DNA from: Leifsonia xyli subsp. xyli str. CTCB07
Lineage (GTDB): Bacteria; Actinomycetota; Actinomycetes; Actinomycetales; Microbacteriaceae
Assembly (NCBI RefSeq): GCF_000007665.1
Contig: NC_006087.1
Coordinates: 434,001-498,000, forward strand
Length of the DNA: 64,000 nt
Direction: 5' to 3'
Below the pieces are notes generated by a model. It had not been told where the DNA came from and did no database searches. It saw nothing but the letters and a program-made list of their open reading frames with translations. Of this stretch, positions 55,801 to 64,000 are shown one piece after another. The stretch's first letter is position 1; the number at the start of each line of letters is the position of its first letter. The position numbers were made by a program, and so were the translations under genes.

Positions 55801-56790
55801 TCAGCCGTCCAGCGCGGCGCGAGCCTTCAGCGGCTCCCACCAGGCGCGGTTGTCGCGGTACCACTGCACCACGTCGGTGAGACCCTGCTCGAACGGCACA
55901 AGCGGCTCGTAGCCGAGCTCGCTGCGGATCTTCGAGATGTCGACCGAGTAGCGCAGGTCGTGGCCGAGCCGGTCGGCGACCCGGTCGACGTACGACCAGT
56001 CCTTGCCGGTGGCGTCGAGCAGCAGCTGGGTGAGCTCCTTGTTGGTCAGCTCGGTGCCACCGCCGATGTTGTAGATCTCGCCGGCGCGGCCGTTCACGAG
56101 CACCATCGCGATGCCGCGGGTGTGGTCGTCGACGTGCAGCCAATCGCGGATGTTGTTGCCTTCGCCGTAGAGCGGCACGTGCTTGTCGTCGATGAGGTTG
56201 GTGACGAAGAGCGGGATGACCTTCTCGGGGAAGTGGTACGGCCCGTAGTTGTTCGAGCAGCGCGTGATCGAGAGGTTGAGCCCGTGCGTGCGGAAATAGC
56301 TGCGGGCGAGCAGATCGCTGCCGGCCTTCGACGCCGAGTACGGCGAGTTCGGCTCCAGCGGGCGCTCCTCATCCCACGAGCCCTCGGCGATCGAGCCGTA
56401 CACCTCGTCGGTGGAGACATGGACGAAGCGTTTGACCTCGTTGCGGAGGGCGGCGTCCAGGAGCTGCTGCGTCCCGAGCACATTGGTCTCGGCGAAGATC
56501 GACGCGTCGCGGACCGAGCGGTCGACGTGCGATTCGGCGGCGCAGTGGACGACGGCGTCCACTGCGGGGAACAGCTCGTCCAGCAGCCCGCTGTCGCGGA
56601 TTTCGCCCTTCGCGAAGGTGTAGCGAGGCGAGTCGGAGACCGGTTCGAGATTCGCGAGGTTGCCGGAGTAGGTCAGCGCGTCCAGAACGACCACCTCGGC
56701 CCCTTCCAAGCCCGGGTAGGCGTCCTGGAGGGTGCGGCGGACGAAGTTGGAGCCGATGAATCCGGCGCCACCGGTGACGAGAATCTTCAT
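55801..56790 (-). CDS. rfbB: dTDP-glucose 4,6-dehydratase
   Basis: A 329-residue extended SDR. It has ILVTGGAGFIGSNFVRRTLQ, the substrate loop AAESHVDRSVRDASIF, HVSTDEVYGSI, the catalytic SPYSASKAGSD (YxxxK) and RCSNNYGPYHFPEKVIPLFV. It converts dTDP-glucose to the 4-keto-6-deoxy sugar. It is divergent from rfbC with only 87 bases between, so the two half-operons share one control region. Confidence 0.97.
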   Translation of the reverse strand: MKILVTGGAGFIGSNFVRRTLQDAYPGLEGAEVVVLDALTYSGNLANLEPVSDSPRYTFAKGEIRDSGLLDELFPAVDAVVHCAAESHVDRSVRDASIFAETNVLGTQQLLDAALRNEVKRFVHVSTDEVYGSIAEGSWDEERPLEPNSPYSASKAGSDLLARSYFRTHGLNLSITRCSNNYGPYHFPEKVIPLFVTNLIDDKHVPLYGEGNNIRDWLHVDDHTRGIAMVLVNGRAGEIYNIGGGTELTNKELTQLLLDATGKDWSYVDRVADRLGHDLRYSVDISKIRSELGYEPLVPFEQGLTDVVQWYRDNRAWWEPLKARAALDG

Positions 56791-56865
56791 GCGGATGGAC
56801 TGCTTTCTGTTGGTGAACCTTCTGTGGGTGAACCGCGCACGAGTCTAGCGTGCAGGCCTGATTGG

Positions 56866-56871
56866 TAGACT
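56866..56871 (+). promoter_or_regulatory. -10 box TAGACT for leaderless rfbC
   Basis: TAGACT is followed by six bases and GTG 56878. No Shine-Dalgarno precedes rfbC. Confidence 0.55.
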
Positions 56872-56877
56872 CCCGGG

Positions 56878-57483
56878 GTGCAGATCCGAGAACTGACGAT
56901 CCCCGACGCGTATGAGATCACCCCCGTCCAGCACGCCGACGACCGCGGACTCTTCTTCGAGTTCTACCGGTTCGACCGTCTCGAGGAGGCCGTCGGTCAC
57001 TCTCTCGACCTCAAACAGGGCAACACATCGGTGTCGCGGCGGGGGTCGGTGCGCGGCATCCACTTCGCCGACATCCCGCCGAGCCAGGCCAAGTACGTGA
57101 TGGCCCCGCGCGGAGCGGTGCTCGACTTCGTCATCGACATCCGTTTGGGCTCGCCGACGTTCGGCCAATGGGACTCGGTGCTCCTCGACGACAAGGACCG
57201 CCGCGCGCTCTACGTCGCGGAAGGGCTCGGCCACTGCTTCGTCGCCCTGACTGCCGACGCCACCGTCAGCTACCTGGTCACCGACGTCTACACCCCCACG
57301 CGCGAGCACGGGATCAACCCGCTCGACAGCGATATCGCCCTCGCGTTCCCGGTCCCGGAGGACGAGCTGCTGCTCTCGCCGAAGGACACGGACGCCCCCG
57401 GACTCGCTGAGGCGCAGGCGTCCGGCCTGCTGCCCACCTGGGACGCCGCACGCGATTTCTACGCCTCGCTCGACCACAAGTAA
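56878..57483 (+). CDS. rfbC: dTDP-4-dehydrorhamnose 3,5-epimerase
   Basis: A 201-residue cupin that epimerises the 4-keto-6-deoxy sugar at C3 and C5. [40 protein letters not shown] with the catalytic His, [20 protein letters not shown] and the C-terminal [14 protein letters not shown] are family motifs. The start is GTG 56878, placed at leaderless distance from TAGACT. rfbA follows 16 bases downstream. Confidence 0.95.
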   Translation: MQIRELTIPDAYEITPVQHADDRGLFFEFYRFDRLEEAVGHSLDLKQGNTSVSRRGSVRGIHFADIPPSQAKYVMAPRGAVLDFVIDIRLGSPTFGQWDSVLLDDKDRRALYVAEGLGHCFVALTADATVSYLVTDVYTPTREHGINPLDSDIALAFPVPEDELLLSPKDTDAPGLAEAQASGLLPTWDAARDFYASLDHK

Positions 57484-57499
57484 GGGAACATCCATAACC

Positions 57500-58363
57500 A
57501 TGCGCGGAATCATCCTCGCCGGCGGCTCCGGTACGCGGCTCTGGCCCATCACCAAGGGCATCTCGAAGCAGCTCATGCCGATCTACGACAAGCCGATGAT
57601 CTACTACCCGCTGTCGACGCTGATGATGGCCGGGATCAACGAGATCCTCATCATCACAACGCCGGAGTACAACGACCAGTTCCGTGCCCTGTTCGGCGAC
57701 GGCTCCCAGCTCGGCATCCGGATCGAGTATGCGGTGCAGCCCTCGCCGGACGGCCTCGCGCAGGCTTTCGTCATCGGCGAGGAGTTCATCGGCGACGAGT
57801 CGGTCGCGCTGGTCCTCGGCGACAACATCTTCCACGGCACCGGGCTCGGCTCGGCGCTGCGCCAGCACACCGACATCGACGGCGCGCTCATCTTCGCCTA
57901 CCAGGTCAGCGATCCGACGGCCTACGGGGTCGTGGAGTTCGACGACGACTTCACGGCGCTCTCCATCGAGGAGAAGCCCGCGCAGCCGAAGAGCGAGTAC
58001 GCGGTCCCCGGTCTGTACTTCTACGACAACTCGGTGGTCGAGATCGCCAAGACGATCGAGCCGAGCGTGCGCGGCGAGCTGGAGATCTCCACTGTCAACG
58101 AGCGCTACCTGGAGGCCGGGCGCTTGCAGGTGCAGGTCCTGGACCGCGGCACCGCGTGGCTCGACACCGGCACCTTCGAGTCGATGATGCAGGCGTCCGA
58201 GTATGTGCGCGTCATCGAAGACAGGCAGGGCTTCAAGGTCGGCTGCATCGAGGAGATCGCCTGGCGGGCGGGATGGATCAGCGACGCGCAGCTGAGCGAA
58301 CTCTCGCAGCCGCTGGTCAAAAGCGGCTACGGGCAGTACCTGCGCCGGCTCCTCGGCGGCTGA
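57500..58363 (+). CDS. rfbA: Glucose-1-phosphate thymidylyltransferase
   Basis: A 287-residue nucleotidyltransferase that makes dTDP-glucose, the first step of the rhamnose pathway. The signature [30 protein letters not shown] [34 protein letters not shown] and [20 protein letters not shown] are clear. With rfbB, rfbC and rfbD the pathway is complete in this window. Confidence 0.97.
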   Translation: MRGIILAGGSGTRLWPITKGISKQLMPIYDKPMIYYPLSTLMMAGINEILIITTPEYNDQFRALFGDGSQLGIRIEYAVQPSPDGLAQAFVIGEEFIGDESVALVLGDNIFHGTGLGSALRQHTDIDGALIFAYQVSDPTAYGVVEFDDDFTALSIEEKPAQPKSEYAVPGLYFYDNSVVEIAKTIEPSVRGELEISTVNERYLEAGRLQVQVLDRGTAWLDTGTFESMMQASEYVRVIEDRQGFKVGCIEEIAWRAGWISDAQLSELSQPLVKSGYGQYLRRLLGG

Positions 58364-58369
58364 GCGTGG

Positions 58370-59224
58370 TCAGTGACCGCGGGTGAGGAGCCAGGCCCGC
58401 GCGCTCAGCGCCACCCTCAGCGCCACTCGGACGGGTGCGAGGAGCGGACCGGAATACTTCCTTGCGAGGAAGCGATATGCGCTGTCGTGGTGAACGATCA
58501 GCATCCGCTTCGACTCTGATCTCGTGGAGAGCCCGCCGTGATGGATCACGGAGGCCGCGGGCTCGTAGCGGTTGCGGTACCCAGACCGGGAGAAGCGGAA
58601 ACCGAGATCGACATCCTCGAAGTACATGAAGTACGCCTCGTCGAAGCCGCCGATCCGCTCGAAAGCCCTGCGCCGCACGAGGACGCACGCGCCGGAGAGC
58701 CAGCCGACATCGCGCGCCTCGAGCCTCCGCTCGGAGTGGTAGGCGCGCGTCCACGGGTTCGTCGGCCATACGCGGACGAAAAGCGCGTGACCGATCCCCG
58801 TGCGCAGCGAAGGAATGCTGCGCGCCGACGGATAGACGGTGCCGTCCTCGTTCAGGATGCGCGGGCCCACCGCCGCGATCCGCTCGTCCGAGTCGAGCCG
58901 CTCACGCAGCACCTCGATCGAGCGGGGGCTGACGATGATGTCCGGATTGCAGATCAGGATGGCATCCACCGATTCCGGCAGCGTCCTCACCGCCAGATTG
59001 ACCGCGCCGCCGTAACCGTGGTTCTCTGCCAGGGCGAGAACCCGGGCGCCGTGCGCGGACGCCACCCGCCGCGTCTCGTCGATGTCGGCGGAGCCGTTGT
59101 CCGCGATCACAACCGGATATCCGTTGTCGATCTCATACGCCAACGAGCCGAGAAAAGAGGCGAATTGACCGCTCGAGTTATAGCTGACCGTCACGACGGC
59201 CGTCGCTTCGGCGGATCGGGGCAT
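58370..59224 (-). CDS. GT2-family rhamnosyltransferase (WbbL-like)
   Basis: A 284-residue GT-A enzyme. AVVTVSYNSSGQFASFLGSL, VIADNGSADIDETR, AENHGYGGAVNLAV, ILICNPDIIVSP, GWLSGACVLVRRRAFERIGG and FDEAYFMYFEDVDLGFRF are as in WbbL, which adds L-rhamnose to a lipid-linked GlcNAc at the start of the wall linker. ATG 59224 is favoured because TACACT lies six bases upstream; ATG 59242 is the alternative. It is convergent with rfbA and divergent from the next glycosyltransferase. Confidence 0.88.
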   Translation of the reverse strand: MPRSAEATAVVTVSYNSSGQFASFLGSLAYEIDNGYPVVIADNGSADIDETRRVASAHGARVLALAENHGYGGAVNLAVRTLPESVDAILICNPDIIVSPRSIEVLRERLDSDERIAAVGPRILNEDGTVYPSARSIPSLRTGIGHALFVRVWPTNPWTRAYHSERRLEARDVGWLSGACVLVRRRAFERIGGFDEAYFMYFEDVDLGFRFSRSGYRNRYEPAASVIHHGGLSTRSESKRMLIVHHDSAYRFLARKYSGPLLAPVRVALRVALSARAWLLTRGH

Positions 59225-59230
59225 TCGTCG

Positions 59231-59236
59231 AGTGTA
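59231..59236 (-). promoter_or_regulatory. -10 box TACACT for leaderless GT2 gene
   Basis: On the minus strand TACACT is followed by six bases and ATG 59224, which selects this start. Confidence 0.45.
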
Positions 59237-59361
59237 CTTCATCCTCGCGGGGCGCTTTCAGACGACTTCTATGCAAGGCTCCTCATCCTTCTGTGGCAAG
59301 ATTGCGGACGGCACTCGACACCGGCCGAACGGCGCAAGATCAGGAAGACGAGAAAGACGAC

Positions 59362-60645
59362 GTGACAGCAGTGAGCAGGCTCTTCTCTCGGGCCGTGGAG
59401 CGCGGTCCCCGGGTGATCGCGCGCAAGACTCGTACGGCGTACTCGATGCTCAAGAACAACGGTCTGCGAGCGACCTTCGGATATCTGAAGTTCAAGATCG
59501 GCTCTGTGACCGGCCCCCAGCGTCCTCGTCTGCTGGTCGATCTCGTCGATGCGGCCGCCGTGGACTGGACGGAGCTTCCGGCACGGATCACCGATCCGAT
59601 CGTCGTGTCGGACCGGCCGGTGCGGATCGCCTGGATCATGTCCCCTCCCGGCAGGGAAAGCGGCGGGCACCAGAATCTCTTCCGTTTCATCCGTTTCGCG
59701 GAGCTCGCAGGGCACATCTGCGATGTCTACCTCTATAACGCGGGCGACGCTGCGATCGACCTTCCGGTCATCCGCGACATGCTCGAGTCGTCGGAGGCCT
59801 ACCCGAGGCTCAACGGCGAACTCCAGATCTGGGACCGGTCGGTCGGCGTCGCAGACGGAACTGAGGCGATCTTCGCGACCGGATGGGAGACCGCATACCC
59901 CGCGTTCCTGGACGAAAGCCGGGCCCGTCGGCTTTACTTCGTTCAAGATTTCGAGCCGCTCTTCTACCCGCTCGGTTCGGAGGCCCTGCTGGCGCAGAAC
60001 ACCTACCGGTTCGGCTTCCACGGGATCACCGCGGGCGGCTGGCTCGCCGACAAACTGAGGACCGAGTACGGGATGAAGACGGACCACTTCGATTTCTCCG
60101 TCGATCGCTCGCTGTACACCTTCGACAACACCGGCCGGCGCAATGAAATCTTCTTCTACGCCCGCCCCGTCACCCCGCGCCGGGCGTTCGAGTTCGGCCT
60201 GATGGTGCTGACAGAATTCGCCAAGATGCGCCCGGACGTGACGATCAACCTGGCGGGCTGGGATGTTTCCAATTGGGAGATCCCGTTCGAATTCAACAAC
60301 CTCTCCAGCCTCCAGCTCAGCGAGCTCAACGCTGTTTACAACCGCTGTGCCGCCGGGCTCGTGCTCTCCCTCTCCAATATGTCGCTGCTGCCCCTGGAAC
60401 TGCTGTCGAGCGGTGTCATCCCGGTCGTGAATGACGGAGCCAACAACCGCATGGTCTCCGGCAACGAGTACATCGTCTATGTGCCTGCCTCCCCGATGGC
60501 CATCGCGCAGAAGCTGGCTGAGATCGTGGACCGCCCCGACGCGCCCGCCTATGCCGCGTTGGCGTCGAAATCCGTCGCCGACACCACCTGGGAGGATTCG
60601 GGCCGGGCCTTCGTCGCCGCGTTCGAGAGGGCGATGCGTGGATAG
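59362..60645 (+). CDS. Glycosyltransferase, WsaF-like (rhamnosyltransferase)
   Basis: A 427-residue protein. The N-terminal part has VRIAWIMSPPGRESGGHQNL and AEAIFATGWETAYPAF-like FATGWETAYPAFLD. YFVQDFEPLFYPLGSEALLA, FHGITAGGWLADKL, FYARPVTPRRAFEFGLMVL and LSLSNMSLLPLELLSSGVIP follow. These motifs match the WsaF-type rhamnosyltransferases of surface glycans. GTG 59362 fits the ribosome-binding site AGAAAGA. It overlaps the epimerase gene downstream by eight bases. Confidence 0.78.
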   Translation: MTAVSRLFSRAVERGPRVIARKTRTAYSMLKNNGLRATFGYLKFKIGSVTGPQRPRLLVDLVDAAAVDWTELPARITDPIVVSDRPVRIAWIMSPPGRESGGHQNLFRFIRFAELAGHICDVYLYNAGDAAIDLPVIRDMLESSEAYPRLNGELQIWDRSVGVADGTEAIFATGWETAYPAFLDESRARRLYFVQDFEPLFYPLGSEALLAQNTYRFGFHGITAGGWLADKLRTEYGMKTDHFDFSVDRSLYTFDNTGRRNEIFFYARPVTPRRAFEFGLMVLTEFAKMRPDVTINLAGWDVSNWEIPFEFNNLSSLQLSELNAVYNRCAAGLVLSLSNMSLLPLELLSSGVIPVVNDGANNRMVSGNEYIVYVPASPMAIAQKLAEIVDRPDAPAYAALASKSVADTTWEDSGRAFVAAFERAMRG

Positions 60646-61564
60646 CGCCGCGGTCATCGGAGCCAATGGGTTCCTCGGCTCTCATCTCGTCGACGCGCTC
60701 GTGGCCGAAGGGCTGTCGGTCACGGCGTTCGATCGTTTCTCGGCGCTTCCGTCGTTCGATGCCGGCAGCGCCCGTCTCATCACGGGCGACTTCCTCAACC
60801 GGGCCGACCTGGAGCAGGCCGTCACCGGCCAGCGCTATGTCTTCCATTTCCTCTCCACCACGACACCGGCGACCGCGGCCGGCGACCCGACGCTCGACAT
60901 CCGGACGAATGTCGCTCAGACGGTCGAACTGCTCGAGAGCTGTGCGGCGGCGGGAGTCGAGCGGGTCTTCTACGCCTCGACCGGCGGCGCGATCTACGGC
61001 GACCAGGGCAAACCGGAGTACTCCGAGTCCGACCGCGCACTGCCGGTCTCTCCCTATGGCATCGGCAAGCTCACGATCGAGCACTACCTCGAGTTCTTCC
61101 GGCTCACTCACGGACTCGACTACACGATCCTGCGCATCTCCAACCCTTATGGCACCCGTCAGCACCTCAATCGCAAGCAAGGCCTTATCCCGATCGCGCT
61201 CCGCCGGATCGTCCGCGGCGAACCCGTTCTGCAACTGGGCGACGGCGGGATGGTGCGCGACTATATCTATGTCGAAGACCTGGTGCGCATGATCCTGCCG
61301 CTGGTCCGCGACGTCGGAGAGCACCGCCTCTACAACATAGGCAGCGGGACCGGCTGCTCGGTCGCGCAGATCCTGGACGTGCTCCGGGACGTCACCGAGG
61401 TGGACTTCGCGATCGACGTCCGTCCGGCTCCCGCGACCTTCGTGGATCGCGTCGTGCTGGACACCTCCCGCTATGTCCACGAGTTCGGCGAGCTCATGTC
61501 CGCGACGGGGTTGCGCGAGGGCGTCGAAAGCACCTACGAAGAGATCCGGAGGCAGAGTGACTGA
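60638..61564 (+). CDS. NAD-dependent sugar-nucleotide epimerase/dehydratase
   Basis: A 308-residue extended SDR. VIGANGFLGSHLVDALVAEG (GxxGxxG), FYASTGGAIYGDQGKPEYSE, the catalytic SPYGIGKLTIEHYLE (YxxxK), LRISNPYGTRQHLNRKQGLI and GGMVRDYIYVEDLVRMIL fit UDP-glucose 4-epimerase-like enzymes. GTG 60638 lies within the upstream gene's end. The substrate is unknown; a nucleotide sugar for the polysaccharide is likely. Confidence 0.88.
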   Translation: MDSAAVIGANGFLGSHLVDALVAEGLSVTAFDRFSALPSFDAGSARLITGDFLNRADLEQAVTGQRYVFHFLSTTTPATAAGDPTLDIRTNVAQTVELLESCAAAGVERVFYASTGGAIYGDQGKPEYSESDRALPVSPYGIGKLTIEHYLEFFRLTHGLDYTILRISNPYGTRQHLNRKQGLIPIALRRIVRGEPVLQLGDGGMVRDYIYVEDLVRMILPLVRDVGEHRLYNIGSGTGCSVAQILDVLRDVTEVDFAIDVRPAPATFVDRVVLDTSRYVHEFGELMSATGLREGVESTYEEIRRQSD

Positions 61565-62540
61565 CGCGGCGAAAGTGGACGTGACGATCGCGATCCTCAC
61601 CTACAACGGCGAAACGTATCTGGGACGGATCCTGGAGATGATCCGGCGGCAGGACTTCCCCGGCACGGTCGAGGTCCTGGTGGTCGACTCCGGTTCGACC
61701 GATGCGACGATCGGCATTGTCCGATCCTTCCCCGAGGTCGTGCTCGAGCAGATCCCGAACAGCGAGTTCGGCCACGGCCGGACCCGCAACCTCGCGGCGC
61801 AGCTCGCCCGGGGCGAGTTCGTCGCCTATCTGACGCACGACGCGATCCCCGCGTCGGAGTCGTGGCTGAGAGAACTGCTCGCGCCGTTCTCCCTTGACGA
61901 GAACGTCGTGGCCGTGATGGGCAAGCAGGTGCCGCGGCCGGGATGCTTCCCTCTGCTCAAGTACGAGATCCGCGGGGTGTTCGCCGGGTTCGGGCCCGAT
62001 TTCGGCACGACCGTGTTCTACAAGGACGACTTCGCGAAAGACGAGGGCGTGCTCGGAGCGATGAGTTTCTACTCGGACGTGAACTCCGCCGCGCGGCGCG
62101 CCTTCCTCCTCGATGTGCTGCCCTACCGCGATGTGCGCTACGCCGAGGACCAGCTGTTCGGGCGTGATGTCATCGAAGCGGGCTACAAGAAGGCGTACGC
62201 CGGGCGCGCGGCGGTCGAGCACTCGAATGACCTCACCCTGGCCGAGTACGAGTTGCGCATCTTCGATGAGACGGTCGGCCTCCGGGAGATCGGCTTCCCC
62301 ATCCTGGCGATGACGAAGCGCGAACAGCGCCGTCTCACGGTGCGCGGGGTCCTCGGCGACTCTCTGCGGATACTGCGCGACGGGGACTATTCCTGGAAGC
62401 GCAAGCTGTACTGGCTCGCCCGCAACCCGGTCTACCAAATCGTCAAGTGGCGGAGCTATCGAGACTCCACCCTCGTGGACCTCAGCGATAAGGACGCAGT
62501 GAGGGCCAAATCCCTGGAGCACTCACGCAAACGCGCCTGA
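61557..62540 (+). CDS. GT2-family glycosyltransferase (rhamnosyltransferase-like)
   Basis: A 327-residue GT-A enzyme. It has VTIAILTYNGETYLGRILEM, VLVVDSGSTDATIGIV, NSEFGHGRTRNLAAQLARGE, AYLTHDAIPASESWLRELLA, RYAEDQLFGRDVIEAGYK and the acidic donor-binding loops. It resembles RfbF/RgpF-type rhamnosyltransferases. GTG 61557 is well supported by GGAGG and overlaps the epimerase stop. Confidence 0.87.
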   Translation: MTDAAKVDVTIAILTYNGETYLGRILEMIRRQDFPGTVEVLVVDSGSTDATIGIVRSFPEVVLEQIPNSEFGHGRTRNLAAQLARGEFVAYLTHDAIPASESWLRELLAPFSLDENVVAVMGKQVPRPGCFPLLKYEIRGVFAGFGPDFGTTVFYKDDFAKDEGVLGAMSFYSDVNSAARRAFLLDVLPYRDVRYAEDQLFGRDVIEAGYKKAYAGRAAVEHSNDLTLAEYELRIFDETVGLREIGFPILAMTKREQRRLTVRGVLGDSLRILRDGDYSWKRKLYWLARNPVYQIVKWRSYRDSTLVDLSDKDAVRAKSLEHSRKRA

Positions 62541-62936
62541 TGCGCATCAGGCGTGCGCCCGCACGGGCTTCCTTCCCGATTGGCGCGGGCGACGTGCGTT
62601 TCCGGACACCGCAGAGGACCGGATTGCGCACGTCCGGCGCTCCGGCGCCCCGCGAGACGCTTGGGTGTCGCGGGGTGAAGCGTGCCCCTTCACCAGCGTC
62701 GAGCGGGCTGTGAGAGATGCCCGTCCGGCTCCTGAGGGCCGCTCGGGCCCTCTCCGCGAGCCGCTCTCCGCGCGAGCAGGGGCGACCCGGATTCTTTGAC
62801 GGCGTCGGCGTCGGCGAAAGGGATGGTGCGGCGGGGTCGAAGCATTCGCATAAGCCCATCCGGGTAGAGTCAAGGGGGGATTTGTTTACCATTTCATATG
62901 GGAAGGGTAGACGTTGTACCGAATGAAAGAGGAACG
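62541..62936. other. Gene-free stretch before the DUF616 gene
   Basis: No supported coding sequence or RNA gene. It holds a hairpin at 62648-62675. The last 60 bases, just before the DUF616 start, are relatively AT-rich and probably contain its promoter. Confidence 0.55.
62648..62675. terminator. Hairpin after the GT2 gene
   Basis: CCCCGCGA (62648-62655) pairs with TCGCGGGG (62668-62675) around 12 bases. It may end the glycosyltransferase transcript. Confidence 0.5.
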
Positions 62937-63902
62937 ATGAATCCGCGTCGAGCGGTCTACCCAGCCCTGCTGGGAGACTACGAGGACATCAGCGAGCAGC
63001 CCATCGCACGGGAGACCGATGTGCCGTTCATTTGCCTGACCGACCGCGACGACCTGCTCAGCGACACCTGGACCATCGTGCGTGCGGAGCTTCCCTTCCC
63101 GTTCGACCTTGTGCGTAGCCAACGGGACTTCAAGATCCGCGGTCATCAGGTTCTGGACGAGTACGACGAGACGCTCTACATCGACAATTCGGTCCAGCTC
63201 CACGAGACGCCGGACGCCATTCTGGACGAGTGGCTCGCCGACGCGGACTTCGCGGTGTCGAGGCACAGCTTCCGCGAGCGTGTCATCGATGAGTTCGATG
63301 AGATCGTGCGACTCAACTACGACGATGCGGGCCGTGTCAACGAGCAGCTCCTCCACTACGCGGAGGCTTATCCCGATGTCCTCCATGAGCGTCCGTACTG
63401 GAACGGGATGCTCGCTCGCCGGAGCACTGCTGCGGTGGCGGAGACGATGCGCATCTGGTTCGACCATGTCTTGCGATACTCGCGGCGCGATCAGCCCTCC
63501 GCCAATGTCGCTTTCTCTCTCGGCCCGGCAGCGGTCCACTCCGTTGTGGAGAACAACAACCGTTCGTCCTGGCACCGCTGGCCGATCGATGTGAGACGAC
63601 GGGTGGAGCAGAGCGTCCTCACCGGACGGCGGACCGGTCCGCTCCTCGCTGAGGTCGCCCGGCTGGAACGTGAAGTGCTCCTGCAGAAGAGCCGTTCTGA
63701 CGAACTCGTCGGCGAGGTCGAGGTCGCAGATCGGCGCAGACAGGCGGCCGAGAGCGAAACGGCGCGGGCCATCGCAGAGAAGGCGTGTGTCGAGCAGCGA
63801 CTCGCCGATACCCTGAGCAGTCTGTCGTGGCGCGCCTCCCGGCCGATTCGCGCCGTCAGAGGGAGCCTGCGGAAACGGACATCGGGAGGGCCGACCGATT
63901 AG
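62937..63902 (+). CDS. DUF616-family (glycosyltransferase-like) protein with C-terminal coiled coil
   Basis: A 321-residue protein. The first 230 residues resemble DUF616: YPALLGDYEDISEQPIA, PFICLTDRDDLLSDTWTIVR, SQRDFKIRGHQVLDEYDETL, YIDNSVQL, FAVSRHSFRERVIDEFDEIV and PYWNGMLARR. The domain is found in predicted glycosyltransferases of plants and bacteria. A charged helical tail (about 240-290; ARLEREVLLQKSRSDELVGE) could form a coiled coil, followed by a basic end. ATG 62937 follows AGAGGAAC. It sits in the polysaccharide locus. Enzyme activity is inferred. Confidence 0.75.
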   Translation: MNPRRAVYPALLGDYEDISEQPIARETDVPFICLTDRDDLLSDTWTIVRAELPFPFDLVRSQRDFKIRGHQVLDEYDETLYIDNSVQLHETPDAILDEWLADADFAVSRHSFRERVIDEFDEIVRLNYDDAGRVNEQLLHYAEAYPDVLHERPYWNGMLARRSTAAVAETMRIWFDHVLRYSRRDQPSANVAFSLGPAAVHSVVENNNRSSWHRWPIDVRRRVEQSVLTGRRTGPLLAEVARLEREVLLQKSRSDELVGEVEVADRRRQAAESETARAIAEKACVEQRLADTLSSLSWRASRPIRAVRGSLRKRTSGGPTD

Positions 63903-64000
63903 GGTCCTCGTCACCGGCGCTGCCGGCTTCATCGGAGCCAACCTCGTACGTGCGCTGCTGGAACGCGTCGTCGTCGGTATCGACTCTCTGACCCCGTATT
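63898..64000 (+). CDS. NAD-dependent epimerase/dehydratase, 5' part (runs off the window), apparent ATT start
   Basis: The first 34 residues read (I/M)RVLVTGAAGFIGANLVRALL and ERVVVGIDSLTPY, the classic Rossmann start of an extended SDR such as UDP-glucuronate 4-epimerase. The codon at the natural start is ATT (63898-63900), with GGGAGGG seven bases upstream. No in-frame ATG, GTG or TTG lies nearby upstream. ATT is a rare but known start. Alternatively an ATG has mutated and the gene is inactive. It overlaps the stop of the DUF616 gene. Confidence 0.75.
   Translation, partial: MRVLVTGAAGFIGANLVRALLERVVVGIDSLTPY

Noticed and set aside
62541..62936. Minus-strand frames in the gap before the DUF616 gene as small genes
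   Set aside because: Pro/Arg-rich with no ribosome-binding site or similarity; typical GC-rich noise.

Overview
This is high-GC actinobacterial chromosome, most likely from a member of the Microbacteriaceae, and the gene content and decay pattern fit Leifsonia (L. xyli subsp. xyli in particular). The genus is an inference, because no rRNA or tRNA gene is present. Supporting signs are the ribD-ribE-ribBA-ribH order under an FMN riboswitch, an acyl-CoA carboxylase with an epsilon subunit, a SdhCDAB of actinobacterial type, a GDP-mannose-dependent mannosyltransferase next to manC, frequent GTG/TTG starts, and many leaderless promoters. About ten genes are broken by single-base indels, stops or deletions, which points to a genome undergoing reductive decay, unless the assembly carries many indel errors.

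Layout. 1-2.1 kb: insertion-sequence debris (IS481 3' end, then an IS30 element whose transposase is split by a -1 shift). 2.3-6.5 kb: DUF2269 membrane protein and the riboflavin operon. 6.6-11.3 kb: a wrecked surface protein, a fossil glpD, then intact glpF and glpK. 11.3-16.3 kb: housekeeping genes (trpS, exonuclease III, acetyltransferase) and two frameshifted membrane proteins. 16.4-20 kb: sdhCDAB. 20-24 kb: manC, a GT4 mannosyltransferase and corA, the last two damaged at their 3' ends. 24-35.7 kb: nucleoside uptake and salvage (lipoprotein, ATPase and two permeases; cdd, deoA, add; then, convergent, a phosphopentomutase-like phosphohexomutase and punA) with an orphan PTS IIA/IIB pair. 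35.8-41.6 kb: LpdA-type flavoprotein, CPA1 antiporter, biotin carboxylase and Maf. 41.6-46.8 kb: a broken RNA methyltransferase, a response regulator/kinase/membrane-partner operon, and a decayed small helical protein followed by twin hairpins. 46.8-53.8 kb: accD5-accE, birA, PH-domain protein, GtrA, purK-purE, and an LCP-family gene with three frameshifts. 53.8-64 kb: cell-wall or surface polysaccharide locus with the complete dTDP-L-rhamnose pathway (rfbA, B, C, D), four glycosyltransferases, a DUF616 protein and two epimerases, one beginning at an apparent ATT codon.

How the genes work together. The nucleoside block is a coherent scavenging route: nucleosides enter by the BmpA/YufOPQ-like ABC system, are deaminated (Cdd, Add), phosphorolysed (DeoA, PunA), and the pentose-1-phosphate can be isomerised by the phosphohexomutase. 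The carboxylase alpha (accA3), beta (accD5) and epsilon (accE) genes plus birA make one biotin-dependent acyl-CoA carboxylase and its biotinylation enzyme. The glycerol genes can still import and phosphorylate glycerol, but the dehydrogenase next to them is destroyed. The rhamnose genes supply dTDP-L-rhamnose to neighbouring glycosyltransferases.

I did not find a clearly new defence, toxin or regulatory system. The most interesting signals are the many leaderless promoters, a (GAGC)4 repeat whose loss of one unit would restore a reading frame in a surface-protein pseudogene, twin hairpins with a shared loop motif, a kinase operon with a degenerate membrane partner, and the ATT start.
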